From assembly GCA_904373265.1 (NCBI GenBank), contig CAJFEE010000010.1, positions 62,001 to 126,000 on the forward strand: a stretch of DNA of 64,000 nucleotides. The letters run 5' to 3'. The notes below the pieces were generated by a model. That model did not search any database. It was not told where the DNA came from and saw nothing but the letters and a program-made list of their open reading frames with translations. A program made the position numbers and the translations under genes. The DNA comes from Candidatus Harrysmithiimonas galli. Lineage in GTDB: Bacteria; Bacillota; Bacilli; CAJFEE01. Positions 7,808-17,433 of the stretch are shown here, piece after piece (the stretch's first letter is position 1; each line of letters opens with the position of its first letter).

Positions 7808-8746
7808 ATGTTTGAACATATGACTGTACTACGACAAGAAGCTGTTGCCGGTTTAAGTATGAAAGAAAATGGGATTTATGTAGATTGTACATTAGGTGGT
7901 GCCGGACATAGTATGTTCATTCTATCTCAATTAAACGAAAGAGGGAAGCTATTTTGTTTTGATCAAGATCAGATGGCATTGAACCATGCAAAAGAAAAAT
8001 TTTCTCAGGATCCGCGTGTGACCTTAATAAAAAGTAACTTTCGGTTTATAAAAGAAATGCTGGGGCAATATGGGGTAAAAAAAGTTGATGGGATTTTATT
8101 TGATTTAGGTGTTTCTTCACCACAGTTGGATATTCCCGAACGTGGTTTTAGCTACCAACATGATGCGCCACTGGATATGCGTATGAATCAAGAACATGGT
8201 ACAAATGCATATGATTTTGTAAATTATTCTTCATATGAGGACATGGTACGTGTGTTTTTTATGTATGGGGAAGAAAAATATGCAAAGAGAATTGCAAGAC
8301 AAATTGAAGCAGTCAGAAAAACGAGTCCCATTCAAACAACTTTAGAGCTAGTGGAAATTATTAAGACAGCGATTCCTGCTGCCGCAAGACGTGAGGGTGG
8401 GCATCCTGCCAAACGTGTGTTTCAAGCAATACGGATTGCAGTAAATGATGAATTGAAAGCATTTGAAGATGCACTACAGGCAAGTTTGGGATTACTGAAT
8501 ACAAACGGGAGAATTTGTGTCATTACGTTTCATTCGTTAGAAGATCGGATTTGTAAACAATTTTTCAAAAAGTATAGTACATTACCGCATGTTCCGAGAG
8601 GATTGCCTTTACCTTTGGATCAAATGCAGCCACCACTTCGTTTAATTACGAAAAAACCCATTCTTCCTTCCCAGGAGGAAGTTCGTATAAATAAGCGGTC
8701 GCGGTCTTCTAAATTACGAATTGCCGAAAGAACAGAAGCAAAGTAA
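7808..8746 (+). CDS. rsmH: 16S rRNA (cytosine-1402-N4)-methyltransferase
   Basis: A 312-residue RsmH (MraW). It has the SAM motif [12 protein letters not shown] (residues ~21-32), the [15 protein letters not shown] block (~96-110), the [14 protein letters not shown] substrate region (~115-128) and the C-terminal [16 protein letters not shown] motif (~238-253). It methylates C1402 of 16S rRNA together with RsmI. ATG 7808 follows AAAGAGGTG. It is the second gene of the dcw operon. Confidence 0.98.
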   Translation: MFEHMTVLRQEAVAGLSMKENGIYVDCTLGGAGHSMFILSQLNERGKLFCFDQDQMALNHAKEKFSQDPRVTLIKSNFRFIKEMLGQYGVKKVDGILFDLGVSSPQLDIPERGFSYQHDAPLDMRMNQEHGTNAYDFVNYSSYEDMVRVFFMYGEEKYAKRIARQIEAVRKTSPIQTTLELVEIIKTAIPAAARREGGHPAKRVFQAIRIAVNDELKAFEDALQASLGLLNTNGRICVITFHSLEDRICKQFFKKYSTLPHVPRGLPLPLDQMQPPLRLITKKPILPSQEEVRINKRSRSSKLRIAERTEAK

Positions 8747-8778
8747 AAATAAAAATCAGATTTTTAAGGAGGAGAAAT

Positions 8779-9150
8779 ATGGCACAAACAGCGAGAAAAT
8801 ATCAAACATATCCTACACCGTTAGAACAGTCTCCGAAACAACCGCGGCAGCCAAAACAGTTGGTTGCTCGTAAACAGCGTGTGCACTATTCATTATTTGA
8901 AGTGTTTTTTGTGATTGGAATTTTAGCAATGGGACTCACAATGTCTTTAATCATTATTCAAAATTCGATTGCATTGCATGATGTCAATACAAAAACGAAC
9001 CAATTACAGCGAGATATTCAGGCACAAATAGAAAGAAACAACGAGCTGGATGCAAAAATTCTTGAATTGAGTAATCCAGAGCGTATTTTAAAAAAAGCAG
9101 AAGAACTTGGTTTAATGATAAACGAAAAAAATATTCAAGTGATTCGATAA
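8779..9150 (+). CDS. ftsL: cell division protein FtsL
   Basis: A 123-residue FtsL: a basic, proline-rich cytoplasmic N-terminus (residues 1-38), one membrane segment (FEVFFVIGILAMGLTMSLII, ~40-59), then a leucine-zipper-like coiled coil (TNQLQRDIQAQIERNNELDAKILELS) and a conserved tail NPERILKKAEELGL. FtsL recruits DivIC/DivIB and PBP2B to the septum. It has a strong AAGGAGGAG site and sits between rsmH and pbpB as in all Bacillales. Sequence is poorly conserved in this family, so the call rests on length, architecture and position. Confidence 0.93.
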   Translation: MAQTARKYQTYPTPLEQSPKQPRQPKQLVARKQRVHYSLFEVFFVIGILAMGLTMSLIIIQNSIALHDVNTKTNQLQRDIQAQIERNNELDAKILELSNPERILKKAEELGLMINEKNIQVIR

Positions 9151-9192
9151 TGTGTTTGAGAAATAGATATGGACAGTTTGGAGAGATCTGTT

Positions 9193-11400
9193 TTGAAAAA
9201 TAAAAATATTAATCGTGGAGCAGCCCTTATTTTCGCTTTAATAGTGGTTGCTTTTTTGTATATTTATGTATCAATTATAAATGTACAAGTTACAAAACAA
9301 TATAAAGGAACCAACTTGACTGAGGCTTCTACTCAAAAATATACAAGTTATACGAATGTACTGGCAAAGCGAGGTACCATCTATGATGCCAACGGTTTAC
9401 CATTGGCACAAGATATTCCATCTTATACATTGGTTGCTGTATTGGATAAGGAAAAGTTTAGTGTAGGAAAAGATAAACAGCCATTGCATGTTGTAGATGC
9501 CAAACAAACGGCTGAATTGATTGCACCAATCATTGATATGGATATAGATGAAATGTTGCAAATCTTATCTAAAGATAAACTGCAAGTTGAATTTGGTGTG
9601 AAAGGAAAAAATTTGACGATTGAACAAAAAGAGCAAATTGAAGCTTTAGATCTGCCAGGCATTGAATTTATTGAAGGAAAACGAAGATTTTATCCAAACG
9701 GAACATTGGCTGCGCATACCATTGGTTTTTCACAATTGACAGATGATACGAAAGCAGAGAGTCAAAGTGAAGGAAAGCTTGGTTTAGAGAAAAGTATGGA
9801 TGAATTTCTGGCAGAGAAAAACGGGCAAGCCGTTTATCGACTCAGCAGTTTTGGTGTGATGTTAAAGGATCAAGATCAATCAAAAGACCCAATCGATGGG
9901 AAAAATGTGTACTTGACGTTGGATCAAAAAATTCAAATTTTTTTAGAAGATGCGATGGATGCGGTTGTTGAAGATTATGAACCAGAAGAGATCATTGGAA
10001 TCGTAGCTGATCCGAAAACTGGGAAAATTTTGGCGATGGCACAACGTCCAACTTTCGATTTAAATGAACGTAATATTGAAAATTATCTTAATACAGCAGT
10101 TGGTTATGCTTATGAACCTGGTTCAACTATGAAAATATTTACGTTGGCAGCAGCAATTGAAGAAGGTGTTTGGAATCCAAATTTGACTTTTAAATCCGGA
10201 AAATACAAAGTGGGTCCCTCTGTTATTTCTGATCATAATGGAGTTGGTTGGGGAACCATTACATTCTTGGAAGGAGTTCAACGTTCTTCCAATGTATTGT
10301 TTATCAATATTGGAGAAAAATATTTGGGTTATGATACGTTTCGGACTTATTTGGATAAATTCGGATTTAATCAAAAGGTCGGTATAGACTTGCCAAATGA
10401 ATCTGCTGGTAAAATTTTATTTAATTATGAGGTTGAAAAAGCGACCTCGACTTTTGGTCAAGGGACATCTGTCACGCCATTACAACAAATTCAAGCTGCA
10501 ACGGCAATTGCCAATGATGGAAAAATGATGAAGCCATATTTGATTGAACGAATTGAGGATGCCAATACAAAAGAAGTAATTCAACAGACTAAGCCGGAAG
10601 TAGTAGGGACACCAGTTTCTGCTAAAACGGCCAAGGAAGTTCGAGAGATTTTACAGACAACTGTAACAAGTGAAGTTGGGACAGCTCAAAATTATAATAT
10701 TGACGAATATGAGGTGGCTGGAAAAACCGGCACCGCACAGTTGCCTGCAAAGGGTGGCGGCTATTTAACAGGTTGGAACAATTACTTTTTCTCATTTTTA
10801 GGTATGGTACCTGCAGATGACCCAGAATTGCTTGTCTATATTTCTGTCAAACAGCCAAAGTTGGATGCAAAAAAATACGAAGCGGGGAGTGTGCCAGTAT
10901 CAAAAATATTTAATCGTGTTGTGATCAATACTTTGCAATATATGAATGTGCAGCCGAATGAAGAAAAGGTGTCTGTAACGAAATATGAAACAAAACTACC
11001 AGATTTTATCGGTTTATCATTGGCAGAAGCGAAAAAAATGGCAAAATCAAAAGAATTGTCTGTTACAGTTGTCGGAAATGGAAAAAAAATTGTTAGTCAA
11101 TATCCTGAACAAGATAGTACGGTTCCTTTGACAGAAAAAATTCTTTTATTTACAGATGGCAAACTGACAATGCCAGATTTAACTGGCTGGTCCATGCGGG
11201 AAATTATGAATATATCTTCGCTGTTAAATTTGAATGTGACTTTTGAAGGGGAAGGTTATGCATACGCACAAACCATTCCCTCTGGAAGAACGCTGGAGGG
11301 AGAAAAGATTGATTTAATTGTACAGATGAAGCCTCCAAATGAAAAAAATAAGAAAACCACATCAGTAGTTCAAGATGGAACTGAGGTACCATTGAACTAG
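9193..11400 (+). CDS. pbpB: penicillin-binding protein 2B, septal transpeptidase
   Basis: A 735-residue class B PBP. A membrane anchor lies at residues ~10-30, a PBP dimerisation domain begins with AKRGTIYDANGLPLA (~56-70), the transpeptidase active-site STMK has Ser311, SSN is at 365-367 and KTGT at 511-514, and two PASTA domains follow (PDFIGLSLAEAKKMA; MPDLTGWSMREIMN). It cross-links septal peptidoglycan. I chose TTG 9193 because GGAGAG lies seven bases before it and the product LKNKNINRGAA aligns with the B. subtilis N-terminus; ATG 9169 in frame lacks a good site and would add eight residues. A terminator overlapping spoVD follows. Confidence 0.95.
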   Translation: MKNKNINRGAALIFALIVVAFLYIYVSIINVQVTKQYKGTNLTEASTQKYTSYTNVLAKRGTIYDANGLPLAQDIPSYTLVAVLDKEKFSVGKDKQPLHVVDAKQTAELIAPIIDMDIDEMLQILSKDKLQVEFGVKGKNLTIEQKEQIEALDLPGIEFIEGKRRFYPNGTLAAHTIGFSQLTDDTKAESQSEGKLGLEKSMDEFLAEKNGQAVYRLSSFGVMLKDQDQSKDPIDGKNVYLTLDQKIQIFLEDAMDAVVEDYEPEEIIGIVADPKTGKILAMAQRPTFDLNERNIENYLNTAVGYAYEPGSTMKIFTLAAAIEEGVWNPNLTFKSGKYKVGPSVISDHNGVGWGTITFLEGVQRSSNVLFINIGEKYLGYDTFRTYLDKFGFNQKVGIDLPNESAGKILFNYEVEKATSTFGQGTSVTPLQQIQAATAIANDGKMMKPYLIERIEDANTKEVIQQTKPEVVGTPVSAKTAKEVREILQTTVTSEVGTAQNYNIDEYEVAGKTGTAQLPAKGGGYLTGWNNYFFSFLGMVPADDPELLVYISVKQPKLDAKKYEAGSVPVSKIFNRVVINTLQYMNVQPNEEKVSVTKYETKLPDFIGLSLAEAKKMAKSKELSVTVVGNGKKIVSQYPEQDSTVPLTEKILLFTDGKLTMPDLTGWSMREIMNISSLLNLNVTFEGEGYAYAQTIPSGRTLEGEKIDLIVQMKPPNEKNKKTTSVVQDGTEVPLN

Positions 11401-11422
11401 AAGCCGTATTTTTTGCAGAAAT

Positions 11423-11452
11423 GTTCTATTTTAGACAGCTTATACATATATT
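11423..11452 (+). promoter_or_regulatory. putative sigma-E promoter of spoVD inside a terminator arm
   Basis: GTTCTATT (11423-11430), 14 bases, CATATATT (11445-11452): six of eight matches to each commonly cited sigma-E element (GTCATATT, CATACAAT). Transcription would begin near 11459, just past the upstream arm (11434-11455) of the terminator hairpin. The same -10 and TTCTAT core occur before gerR. Confidence 0.55.
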
Positions 11453-11508
11453 GAAACATATTAAATGGCGACTTATGGAGGTTCAATATATGTATGCTGT
11501 CTTTTTTT
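11434..11508 (+). terminator. intrinsic terminator overlapping the spoVD start codon
   Basis: The arm at 11434-11455 (GACAGC, two extra T, ATACATATATTGAA) pairs over 20 bases with 11482-11501 (TTCAATATATGTATGCTGTC), followed at once by seven T (11502-11508). The spoVD ATG (11490) lies in the second arm and the T-run forms codons 5-7 of spoVD; the GGAGG site closes the loop. It would end pbpB read-through before spoVD. Confidence 0.75.
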
Positions 11509-13433
11509 CTTTAAAGCGCAGACTGGTTATTTTTTTTGCAGTTGTATTCTTTTTGTTAGGTGCTGTATTGTTTCGGCTTGGATATGTTCAATTTTTTATG
11601 GGGGACATGCTTACCAAACGTGCAGAAGATTCTTGGAGTCGTGATGTCCCTTTTGAAGCGCAGCGTGGAGATATTTTAGATGTAAATGGTGTGAAGCTGG
11701 CAACCAATCAAACGGCGCCTACAGTATTTGTCGTACCACGTCAAGTGGAGAATTCTATTTTGACTGCTAAAAAGCTTTCAGAGATTCTTGATGTTCCAGA
11801 GCAGCAGATATATAAGCAAATTACGAAAAATTCTTCCATTGAGCGAATCAATCCAGGAGGAAGAAAAATCAGTGTGGAACTTGCCAACCAAGTCCGGGAT
11901 TTGGATTTAAAAGGTGTATTTGTTGCTGAAGATTCTAAGCGTTATTATCCATTTGGAAAATATTTGTCGCATGTACTGGGGTTTGCTGGAATTGATAATC
12001 AAGGATTGAATGGTTTAGAGCTGTATTACGATCGTCATTTAAGCGGGCAAGCAGGGAGGGTTAGTTTTTTTTCTGATGCCAAAGGAAAAAGATTGCCCAA
12101 TTTGGCAGATCAGTATGTTCAAGCCACAGATGGGGCGGATCTGCAATTGACTATTGATGCACGAATTCAAACCATTGTTGAACGGGAAATGGAACTTGCT
12201 GAAGAACGCTATCATCCAGACAGTATGATTGCCATTGCAATGAATCCAAAAAATGGTGAAATTTTGGCGATGAGCAGTCGCCCAAGTTTTGATCCGGGTG
12301 ATTATAAAAATGTTGATCCATTGATTTATAATCGGAATTTGCCAGTGTGGAGCAGTTATGAGCCAGGATCTACGTTTAAAATTATTACATTGGCTTCAGC
12401 TCTTGAGGAAGATATGGTTGATTTGGAAACGGAGCAATTTCATGATCATGGAAGTGTTGAGGTAGATGGAGCCAGATTGAAATGTTGGAAAGCTGGTGGA
12501 CATGGCACACAAACTTTTTTGGAAGTTGTGCAAAATTCTTGTAACCCAGGATTTGTTGAGCTTGGACAACGTTTAGGAAAGGAAAAGTTGTTTTCTTATA
12601 TTGAAAAATTCGGATTTGGTAGTAAAACGGGAATTGATTTGGCGGGTGAAGCGACTGGAATTTTGTTTTCGCTTGATAAAGTCGGACCTGTGGAATTGGC
12701 AACTACAGCTTTCGGTCAAGGGGTTTCTGTTACACCAATTCAACAAATTGCTGCGGTTTCCGCTGCGATAAATGGTGGGAAATTATATACGCCTAAAATT
12801 GCCAAGCAGCTTGTAGACTCTGAATCGGGAAAAATCCTTCAAAAGTTTCCAACTGAAATGAAACGTCAAGTAATTTCAGAAAAAACATCAAAAAAAGTTC
12901 GATTGGCTTTGGAAACTGTTGTTGCACAAGGATCTGGGAAAGGAGCCTTTGTCGATGGGTTCCGTGTTGGAGGAAAAACTGGAACGGCTCAGAAGGTGAA
13001 AAATGGTGTTTATATGCAGGGAAATTATATTTTGTCTTTTATTGGCTTTGCACCAGCTAATGATCCGCAGATTATTGTATATGTTGCAGTTGATAATCCA
13101 AAAGATACGGTGCAATTTGGAGGTACTGTTTCTGCGCCAATTGTAGGAAATATTTTACGTGATGCACAAAAAGTTTTACAGATTCCTTCTATTAAAAATC
13201 AAGTGGAAAAAGAATATACACCTTGGCTGGATCCAAAGCCGATTGAGGTACCGAATTTTGTTGGAATGAAAAAATCGGAGGTGCTTACACAACTCATTGA
13301 TTTAAATGTTGAAGCAGAAGGAGAAGGAGAACTTGTATTTGCACAATCTCCAAAAGCTGGTACAAAATTGGACGCAGGGTCTACGGTTCGTCTGTATTTT
13401 ATTGATGAAAAGGAAAAAGCTAAGAAAAAATAA
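11490..13433 (+). CDS. spoVD: stage V sporulation protein D, sporulation transpeptidase
   Basis: A 647-residue class B PBP nearly collinear with B. subtilis SpoVD. There is one membrane anchor (residues ~9-28), a dimerisation domain starting FEAQRGDILDVNGVKLATN, an active-site Ser294 in EPGSTFKI, the SCNPGF region, KTGT at 496-499, and one C-terminal PASTA domain (VPNFVGMKKSEVL). SpoVD is a mother-cell enzyme needed, with SpoVE, for spore cortex synthesis. Start ATG 11490 follows GGAGG (11477-11481) and gives the family N-terminus; an upstream in-frame start at 11421 would translate the terminator arm. The start region is embedded in a terminator hairpin and its promoter looks sigma-E like. 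Confidence 0.96.
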   Translation: MYAVFFSLKRRLVIFFAVVFFLLGAVLFRLGYVQFFMGDMLTKRAEDSWSRDVPFEAQRGDILDVNGVKLATNQTAPTVFVVPRQVENSILTAKKLSEILDVPEQQIYKQITKNSSIERINPGGRKISVELANQVRDLDLKGVFVAEDSKRYYPFGKYLSHVLGFAGIDNQGLNGLELYYDRHLSGQAGRVSFFSDAKGKRLPNLADQYVQATDGADLQLTIDARIQTIVEREMELAEERYHPDSMIAIAMNPKNGEILAMSSRPSFDPGDYKNVDPLIYNRNLPVWSSYEPGSTFKIITLASALEEDMVDLETEQFHDHGSVEVDGARLKCWKAGGHGTQTFLEVVQNSCNPGFVELGQRLGKEKLFSYIEKFGFGSKTGIDLAGEATGILFSLDKVGPVELATTAFGQGVSVTPIQQIAAVSAAINGGKLYTPKIAKQLVDSESGKILQKFPTEMKRQVISEKTSKKVRLALETVVAQGSGKGAFVDGFRVGGKTGTAQKVKNGVYMQGNYILSFIGFAPANDPQIIVYVAVDNPKDTVQFGGTVSAPIVGNILRDAQKVLQIPSIKNQVEKEYTPWLDPKPIEVPNFVGMKKSEVLTQLIDLNVEAEGEGELVFAQSPKAGTKLDAGSTVRLYFIDEKEKAKKK

Positions 13434-13548
13434 TTTTTTATCGTTGTTTTTGGTTTTTGTAAAAATACATCTGTACGGGAGAAAAATTTCATATATAATG
13501 AAATAAGTTGTGATGAAAAATAAAGTCAATTGAAAAGGAGTGCCCAAA

Positions 13549-15027
13549 ATGAATTTATTGAAGCTAATTCAAGTTCTGCCTACAAAAAAGGTAGTGCATG
13601 CAACAACAGTTGAAGTTACCTCGCTTGAAATGGATTCAAGAAAAGTGACACCAGGAGCACTCTTTTTCTGCATTTTTGGTCAGACAGTAGATGGACATCA
13701 ATTTGTGTCTCAAGCGATTGCAAACGGTGCCTGTGCTATTGTTGCACAAAAGCCTGTGCAAATAGAGACATGTCCAATCGTGTATGTGCCAGATACCACC
13801 CGTGCAATGGCTGTGCTTGCCGATTATTTTTACGGACATCCTTCACAGCAGTTTAAGTTGATCGGAATTACAGGGACAAACGGAAAAACAACTACCAGTC
13901 AGTTGATTGATCAATTTTTTATAAATATCGGTGAAGTAACCGGATTGTTCGGTACCATGTATATTAAAATGAAACAGGAATATTTTCCTACTAAAAATAC
14001 AACTCCAGATGCTCTGGTACTGCAAAAAACAATGTATGAGATGGTGAAAAACAGTATTTCTGTTTGTACGATGGAAGTTTCCTCACATGCTTTGCAGCTA
14101 GGGCGTGTACATGGCTGTGATTTTGATATTGCAGTATTTACCAATTTAACACAGGATCATCTCGATTTTCATCAAACCATGGATGAGTACCGATTTGCAA
14201 AAAGTTTATTGTTTTCACAGCTTGGCAGTGCTTTTGATGAAAGAAAACCAAAATTTGCCATTTTGAATGCAGATGATCCGGCAATACAATTTTTTAAAAT
14301 GGCAACCGTAGCACATATTTTGACTTATGGGATAGATACCAAAAGTGATGTTATGGCAACAAAAATTGAATATCAAGCCAATGGAACACGGTTTTGGCTG
14401 CAATTTGCAGATCAAACTTATCCGGTTCAAACCCATTTGCTTGGAAAATTTAATATTTATAATTTATTGGCGGCTGTTGCAGTTCTTTTGGCATATGGGG
14501 TTGAGATACAAACCATTGTTTCTCTAATTCCAAATTTAAAGGGTGTCAAAGGGCGCTTTGAACTTGTTCCTAATTCGCTTGGTTTTTCCGTTGTTGTGGA
14601 CTATGCTCATACACCAGATGGACTGGTTCATATTTTACAATCTGCCAAAATGATTGCAAAAGGGCAAACGATTGTTGTAATCGGGTGTGGCGGTGATCGT
14701 GATGAAACGAAGCGACCACAAATGGGCAGAGCAGCAACACAATATGCCGATTTTGCTATTTTCACTTCGGATAATCCAAGAAGTGAAGATCCAATGAAAA
14801 TTTTAAAGCAAATGGAAATGGGAACAGTAACCAATTCATATGAATTGCTTGTAGATCGTAGTGCAGCTATAGAAAAGGCATTAAAAATGGCTAGAAAGGA
14901 CGATATGATTATCATAGCGGGAAAAGGACATGAAACAACGCAAATATTTAAGGATAGAAAGATTCATTTTGATGATGTCGAAGTTGTTACCGATTTATTA
15001 GGAAAAATGAGAGAAGACAAAGGGTAG
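13549..15027 (+). CDS. murE: UDP-MurNAc-tripeptide synthetase (meso-diaminopimelate-adding)
   Basis: A 492-residue Mur ligase. It has the ATP loop GITGTNGKTTTSQ (residues ~107-119), the central HALQLGRVHGCDFDIAVFTNLTQDHLDFH block, and the DNPR motif at 408-411, which marks preference for meso-diaminopimelate rather than lysine. It adds the third residue of the stem peptide. ATG 13549 follows AAAAGGAG; a GTG nine bases upstream lies in that site. It begins the murE-mraY-murD-spoVE group, 115 bases after spoVD. No terminator was seen between spoVD and murE. Confidence 0.97.
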   Translation: MNLLKLIQVLPTKKVVHATTVEVTSLEMDSRKVTPGALFFCIFGQTVDGHQFVSQAIANGACAIVAQKPVQIETCPIVYVPDTTRAMAVLADYFYGHPSQQFKLIGITGTNGKTTTSQLIDQFFINIGEVTGLFGTMYIKMKQEYFPTKNTTPDALVLQKTMYEMVKNSISVCTMEVSSHALQLGRVHGCDFDIAVFTNLTQDHLDFHQTMDEYRFAKSLLFSQLGSAFDERKPKFAILNADDPAIQFFKMATVAHILTYGIDTKSDVMATKIEYQANGTRFWLQFADQTYPVQTHLLGKFNIYNLLAAVAVLLAYGVEIQTIVSLIPNLKGVKGRFELVPNSLGFSVVVDYAHTPDGLVHILQSAKMIAKGQTIVVIGCGGDRDETKRPQMGRAATQYADFAIFTSDNPRSEDPMKILKQMEMGTVTNSYELLVDRSAAIEKALKMARKDDMIIIAGKGHETTQIFKDRKIHFDDVEVVTDLLGKMREDKG

Positions 15028-15046
15028 CATCTGAGGGGGATTATAT

Positions 15047-16021
15047 ATGCAACTACAAAACATTTTACTGACTTTGGTTTTCAGCTTTTTAGTTACAGTG
15101 CTTTTATGTCCGTTTTTTATTCCTTATTTGAAACGTTTAAAGTTTGGGCAAAATATTCGTGAAGATGGTCCAGCTTCTCATCAAACGAAATCTGGTACGC
15201 CAACTATGGGTGGGATTGTAATTTTATTGGCGTTGATATTGGCGACCATTGTGATGAGCGTGAAAACAGGTTTGTTTTCTGGAGAAATGGTCATTTTATT
15301 ATTTGTAACCGCAGCTTACGGAACCATTGGTTTTTTGGATGATTACATAAAGGTAGTAAAAAAGCGAAATCTTGGCTTAACAGCGAAACAAAAACTGATC
15401 GGTCAAATTATGATTGCTGTTGTTTTCTCAGTAGTTTATTTTCAACAGAAGTTTTCAACTATTTTGGAAATTCCTGGAATTGATTTTACATTTGAATTGG
15501 GGTGGCTGTATCCACTTTTAATTTTAATTATGTTGGTTGGAAGTTCTAATGCGGTAAATCTGACAGATGGTTTGGATGGCTTATTGGCAGGTACCAGTGC
15601 AATTGCGTTTGGTGCTTTTACAGTGATTGCTTATGCACAAGGACAGACTGAAATCGCTTTATTTTGCTTGGCTGTAACTGGAGCGGTTTTGGGATTTTTG
15701 GTGTTTAACGCACATCCGGCAAAAGTGTTTATGGGAGACACTGGTTCCTTGGCATTGGGTGGAGCTTTAGCAGCTGTTGCTATTTTGCTAAAGACGGAGA
15801 TTCTCTTAATTTTAATTGGTGGAATTTTCGTTATTGAGGCGCTTTCTGTGATTTTACAGGTTATTTCATTTCAAACGACAGGAAGACGAATTTTTCGTAT
15901 GGCTCCTTTACACCATCATTATGAGTTAAAAGGGTGGTCAGAATGGACCGTTGTTGTTGTTTTTTGGCTTGTTGGTTTGTTATTTGCAATTTTAGGCATT
16001 TATATTGAGGTGTGGAAATAA
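15047..16021 (+). CDS. mraY: phospho-MurNAc-pentapeptide transferase (lipid I synthase)
   Basis: A 324-residue polytopic membrane enzyme with ten predicted helices. Signature blocks are GTPTMGG (residues ~48-54), [21 protein letters not shown] (~96-116) with the two Mg-binding aspartates, [12 protein letters not shown] (~174-185), and the [12 protein letters not shown] histidine loop (~286-297). It transfers phospho-MurNAc-pentapeptide to undecaprenyl phosphate on the inner membrane face. It starts 19 bases after murE, and murD follows two bases after its stop. Confidence 0.98.
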   Translation: MQLQNILLTLVFSFLVTVLLCPFFIPYLKRLKFGQNIREDGPASHQTKSGTPTMGGIVILLALILATIVMSVKTGLFSGEMVILLFVTAAYGTIGFLDDYIKVVKKRNLGLTAKQKLIGQIMIAVVFSVVYFQQKFSTILEIPGIDFTFELGWLYPLLILIMLVGSSNAVNLTDGLDGLLAGTSAIAFGAFTVIAYAQGQTEIALFCLAVTGAVLGFLVFNAHPAKVFMGDTGSLALGGALAAVAILLKTEILLILIGGIFVIEALSVILQVISFQTTGRRIFRMAPLHHHYELKGWSEWTVVVVFWLVGLLFAILGIYIEVWK

Positions 16022-16023
16022 AA

Positions 16024-17376
16024 ATGGGGAATCGAATGTTTCAAAATCAAACGATACTTGTACTAGGAATTGCTAAGAGCGGGAATGCAGTCAGCCGCTT
16101 GTTAAAAAAACTGGGAGCACATGTTGTTGTAAATGATAAAAATAAGGTTGAACCTGCAAGCTATGGTGAACAATTGCGAATACTTGGCTGTGAAGTCTAC
16201 GATGGTGGGCACCCAATTGAATTATTTGACAAATATCATTTTTCTCTTGTGGTAAAAAATCCAGGGATTCCATATCAAAATATAATGGTTCAAACTGCAC
16301 TGAAACGAGGGATTTCTGTTGTAACAGAAGTTGAAATTGCTTATTTGATCAATCCAGCTCCGATGATTGGGATCACAGGATCCAATGGAAAGACAACTAC
16401 AACAACTTTGATTTTTCAAATGCTGGCAGAAAGCGCGAAGCATCCTCTCATTGCAGGAAATATTGGAGAGGTTGCATCTGAGGTTGTACAAAATGCTACA
16501 AAAGAAAATGTTGTTGTAACAGAACTTTCTTCCTTTCAGTTAATGGGTACCAAGAAATTTCGTCCACATATTGCAGTTGTCTTAAATATTTTTGATGCAC
16601 ATTTGGATTATCATGGCACCAAAGCGGAGTATATTCGTGCAAAGATGAAGATATTTGCCAATCAGACAAAAACAGATTTTGCTGTAATAAATATAGATGA
16701 TGAATATTTGGCAGCCGAAAGAAAAAATTTATCTGGGACGGTGATTCCCTTTTCTGTTCATACTGTTGATTTAGCCGGTGCATACATTCAAAATGAAGCC
16801 ATTTATTTTCAACAAGAAAAAATTATTGATATCAAAGATATTCTTTTACCTGGAGTACATAATTTAGAAAATATTTTGGCTGCTGTTTGTGCTGTGAAAG
16901 CATATGGTGGTACTACAGAAGCCATTGTGCATATTTTAAAAACTTTTCAAGGTGTGACACATCGTCTACAATTTATTAAAGAGTGGAACGGACGCAAATT
17001 TTATAATGATTCTAAGGCAACCAATATTCTTGCAACGCAAAAAGCCATTGCTTCCTTTTCCAATCGTCTTGTTTTAATTGCAGGAGGTTTGGATCGAGGA
17101 AATTCTTTTGATGCCTTAATTCCTTCATTGAAAAATGTAGCTGTATTGATTGCATATGGTGAAACCAAGGAGAAACTATGTGAGTCGGCACAACAAGCTA
17201 GGGTTTCGGAAATCATTACAGTTTCAGATTTACCAGCAGCTTTTCACAAAGCTGTCACAGTATCAAAAGCAGGTGATACGATTTTATTATCGCCAGCTTG
17301 TGCAAGTTGGGATCAATTTAAAACATTTGAAGAAAGAGGCGGCATGTTTGTACAGCTTGTGAATACATTAGTATAA
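16024..17376 (+). CDS. murD: UDP-N-acetylmuramoylalanine--D-glutamate ligase
   Basis: A 450-residue Mur ligase adding D-glutamate. The N-terminal Rossmann part reads ILVLGIAKSGNAVSRLLKKLG; the ATP loop is GITGSNGKTTTTTL (residues ~115-128); the ELSSFQLMGTKKFRPHIAVVLNI block and the C-terminal YNDSKATNILATQKA and LIAGGLDRG motifs are all present. Start ATG 16024 follows GAGGTG in the mraY tail; an upstream GTG at 16012 would overlap mraY by ten bases and a downstream ATG at 16036 is possible. It belongs to the murE-mraY-murD unit. Confidence 0.97.
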   Translation: MGNRMFQNQTILVLGIAKSGNAVSRLLKKLGAHVVVNDKNKVEPASYGEQLRILGCEVYDGGHPIELFDKYHFSLVVKNPGIPYQNIMVQTALKRGISVVTEVEIAYLINPAPMIGITGSNGKTTTTTLIFQMLAESAKHPLIAGNIGEVASEVVQNATKENVVVTELSSFQLMGTKKFRPHIAVVLNIFDAHLDYHGTKAEYIRAKMKIFANQTKTDFAVINIDDEYLAAERKNLSGTVIPFSVHTVDLAGAYIQNEAIYFQQEKIIDIKDILLPGVHNLENILAAVCAVKAYGGTTEAIVHILKTFQGVTHRLQFIKEWNGRKFYNDSKATNILATQKAIASFSNRLVLIAGGLDRGNSFDALIPSLKNVAVLIAYGETKEKLCESAQQARVSEIITVSDLPAAFHKAVTVSKAGDTILLSPACASWDQFKTFEERGGMFVQLVNTLV

Positions 17377-17433
17377 AACCAAGTTGTCAGCTTCAGATAA
17401 ACATCAGGATTGGTATATGTAGGGGTGTTTATC

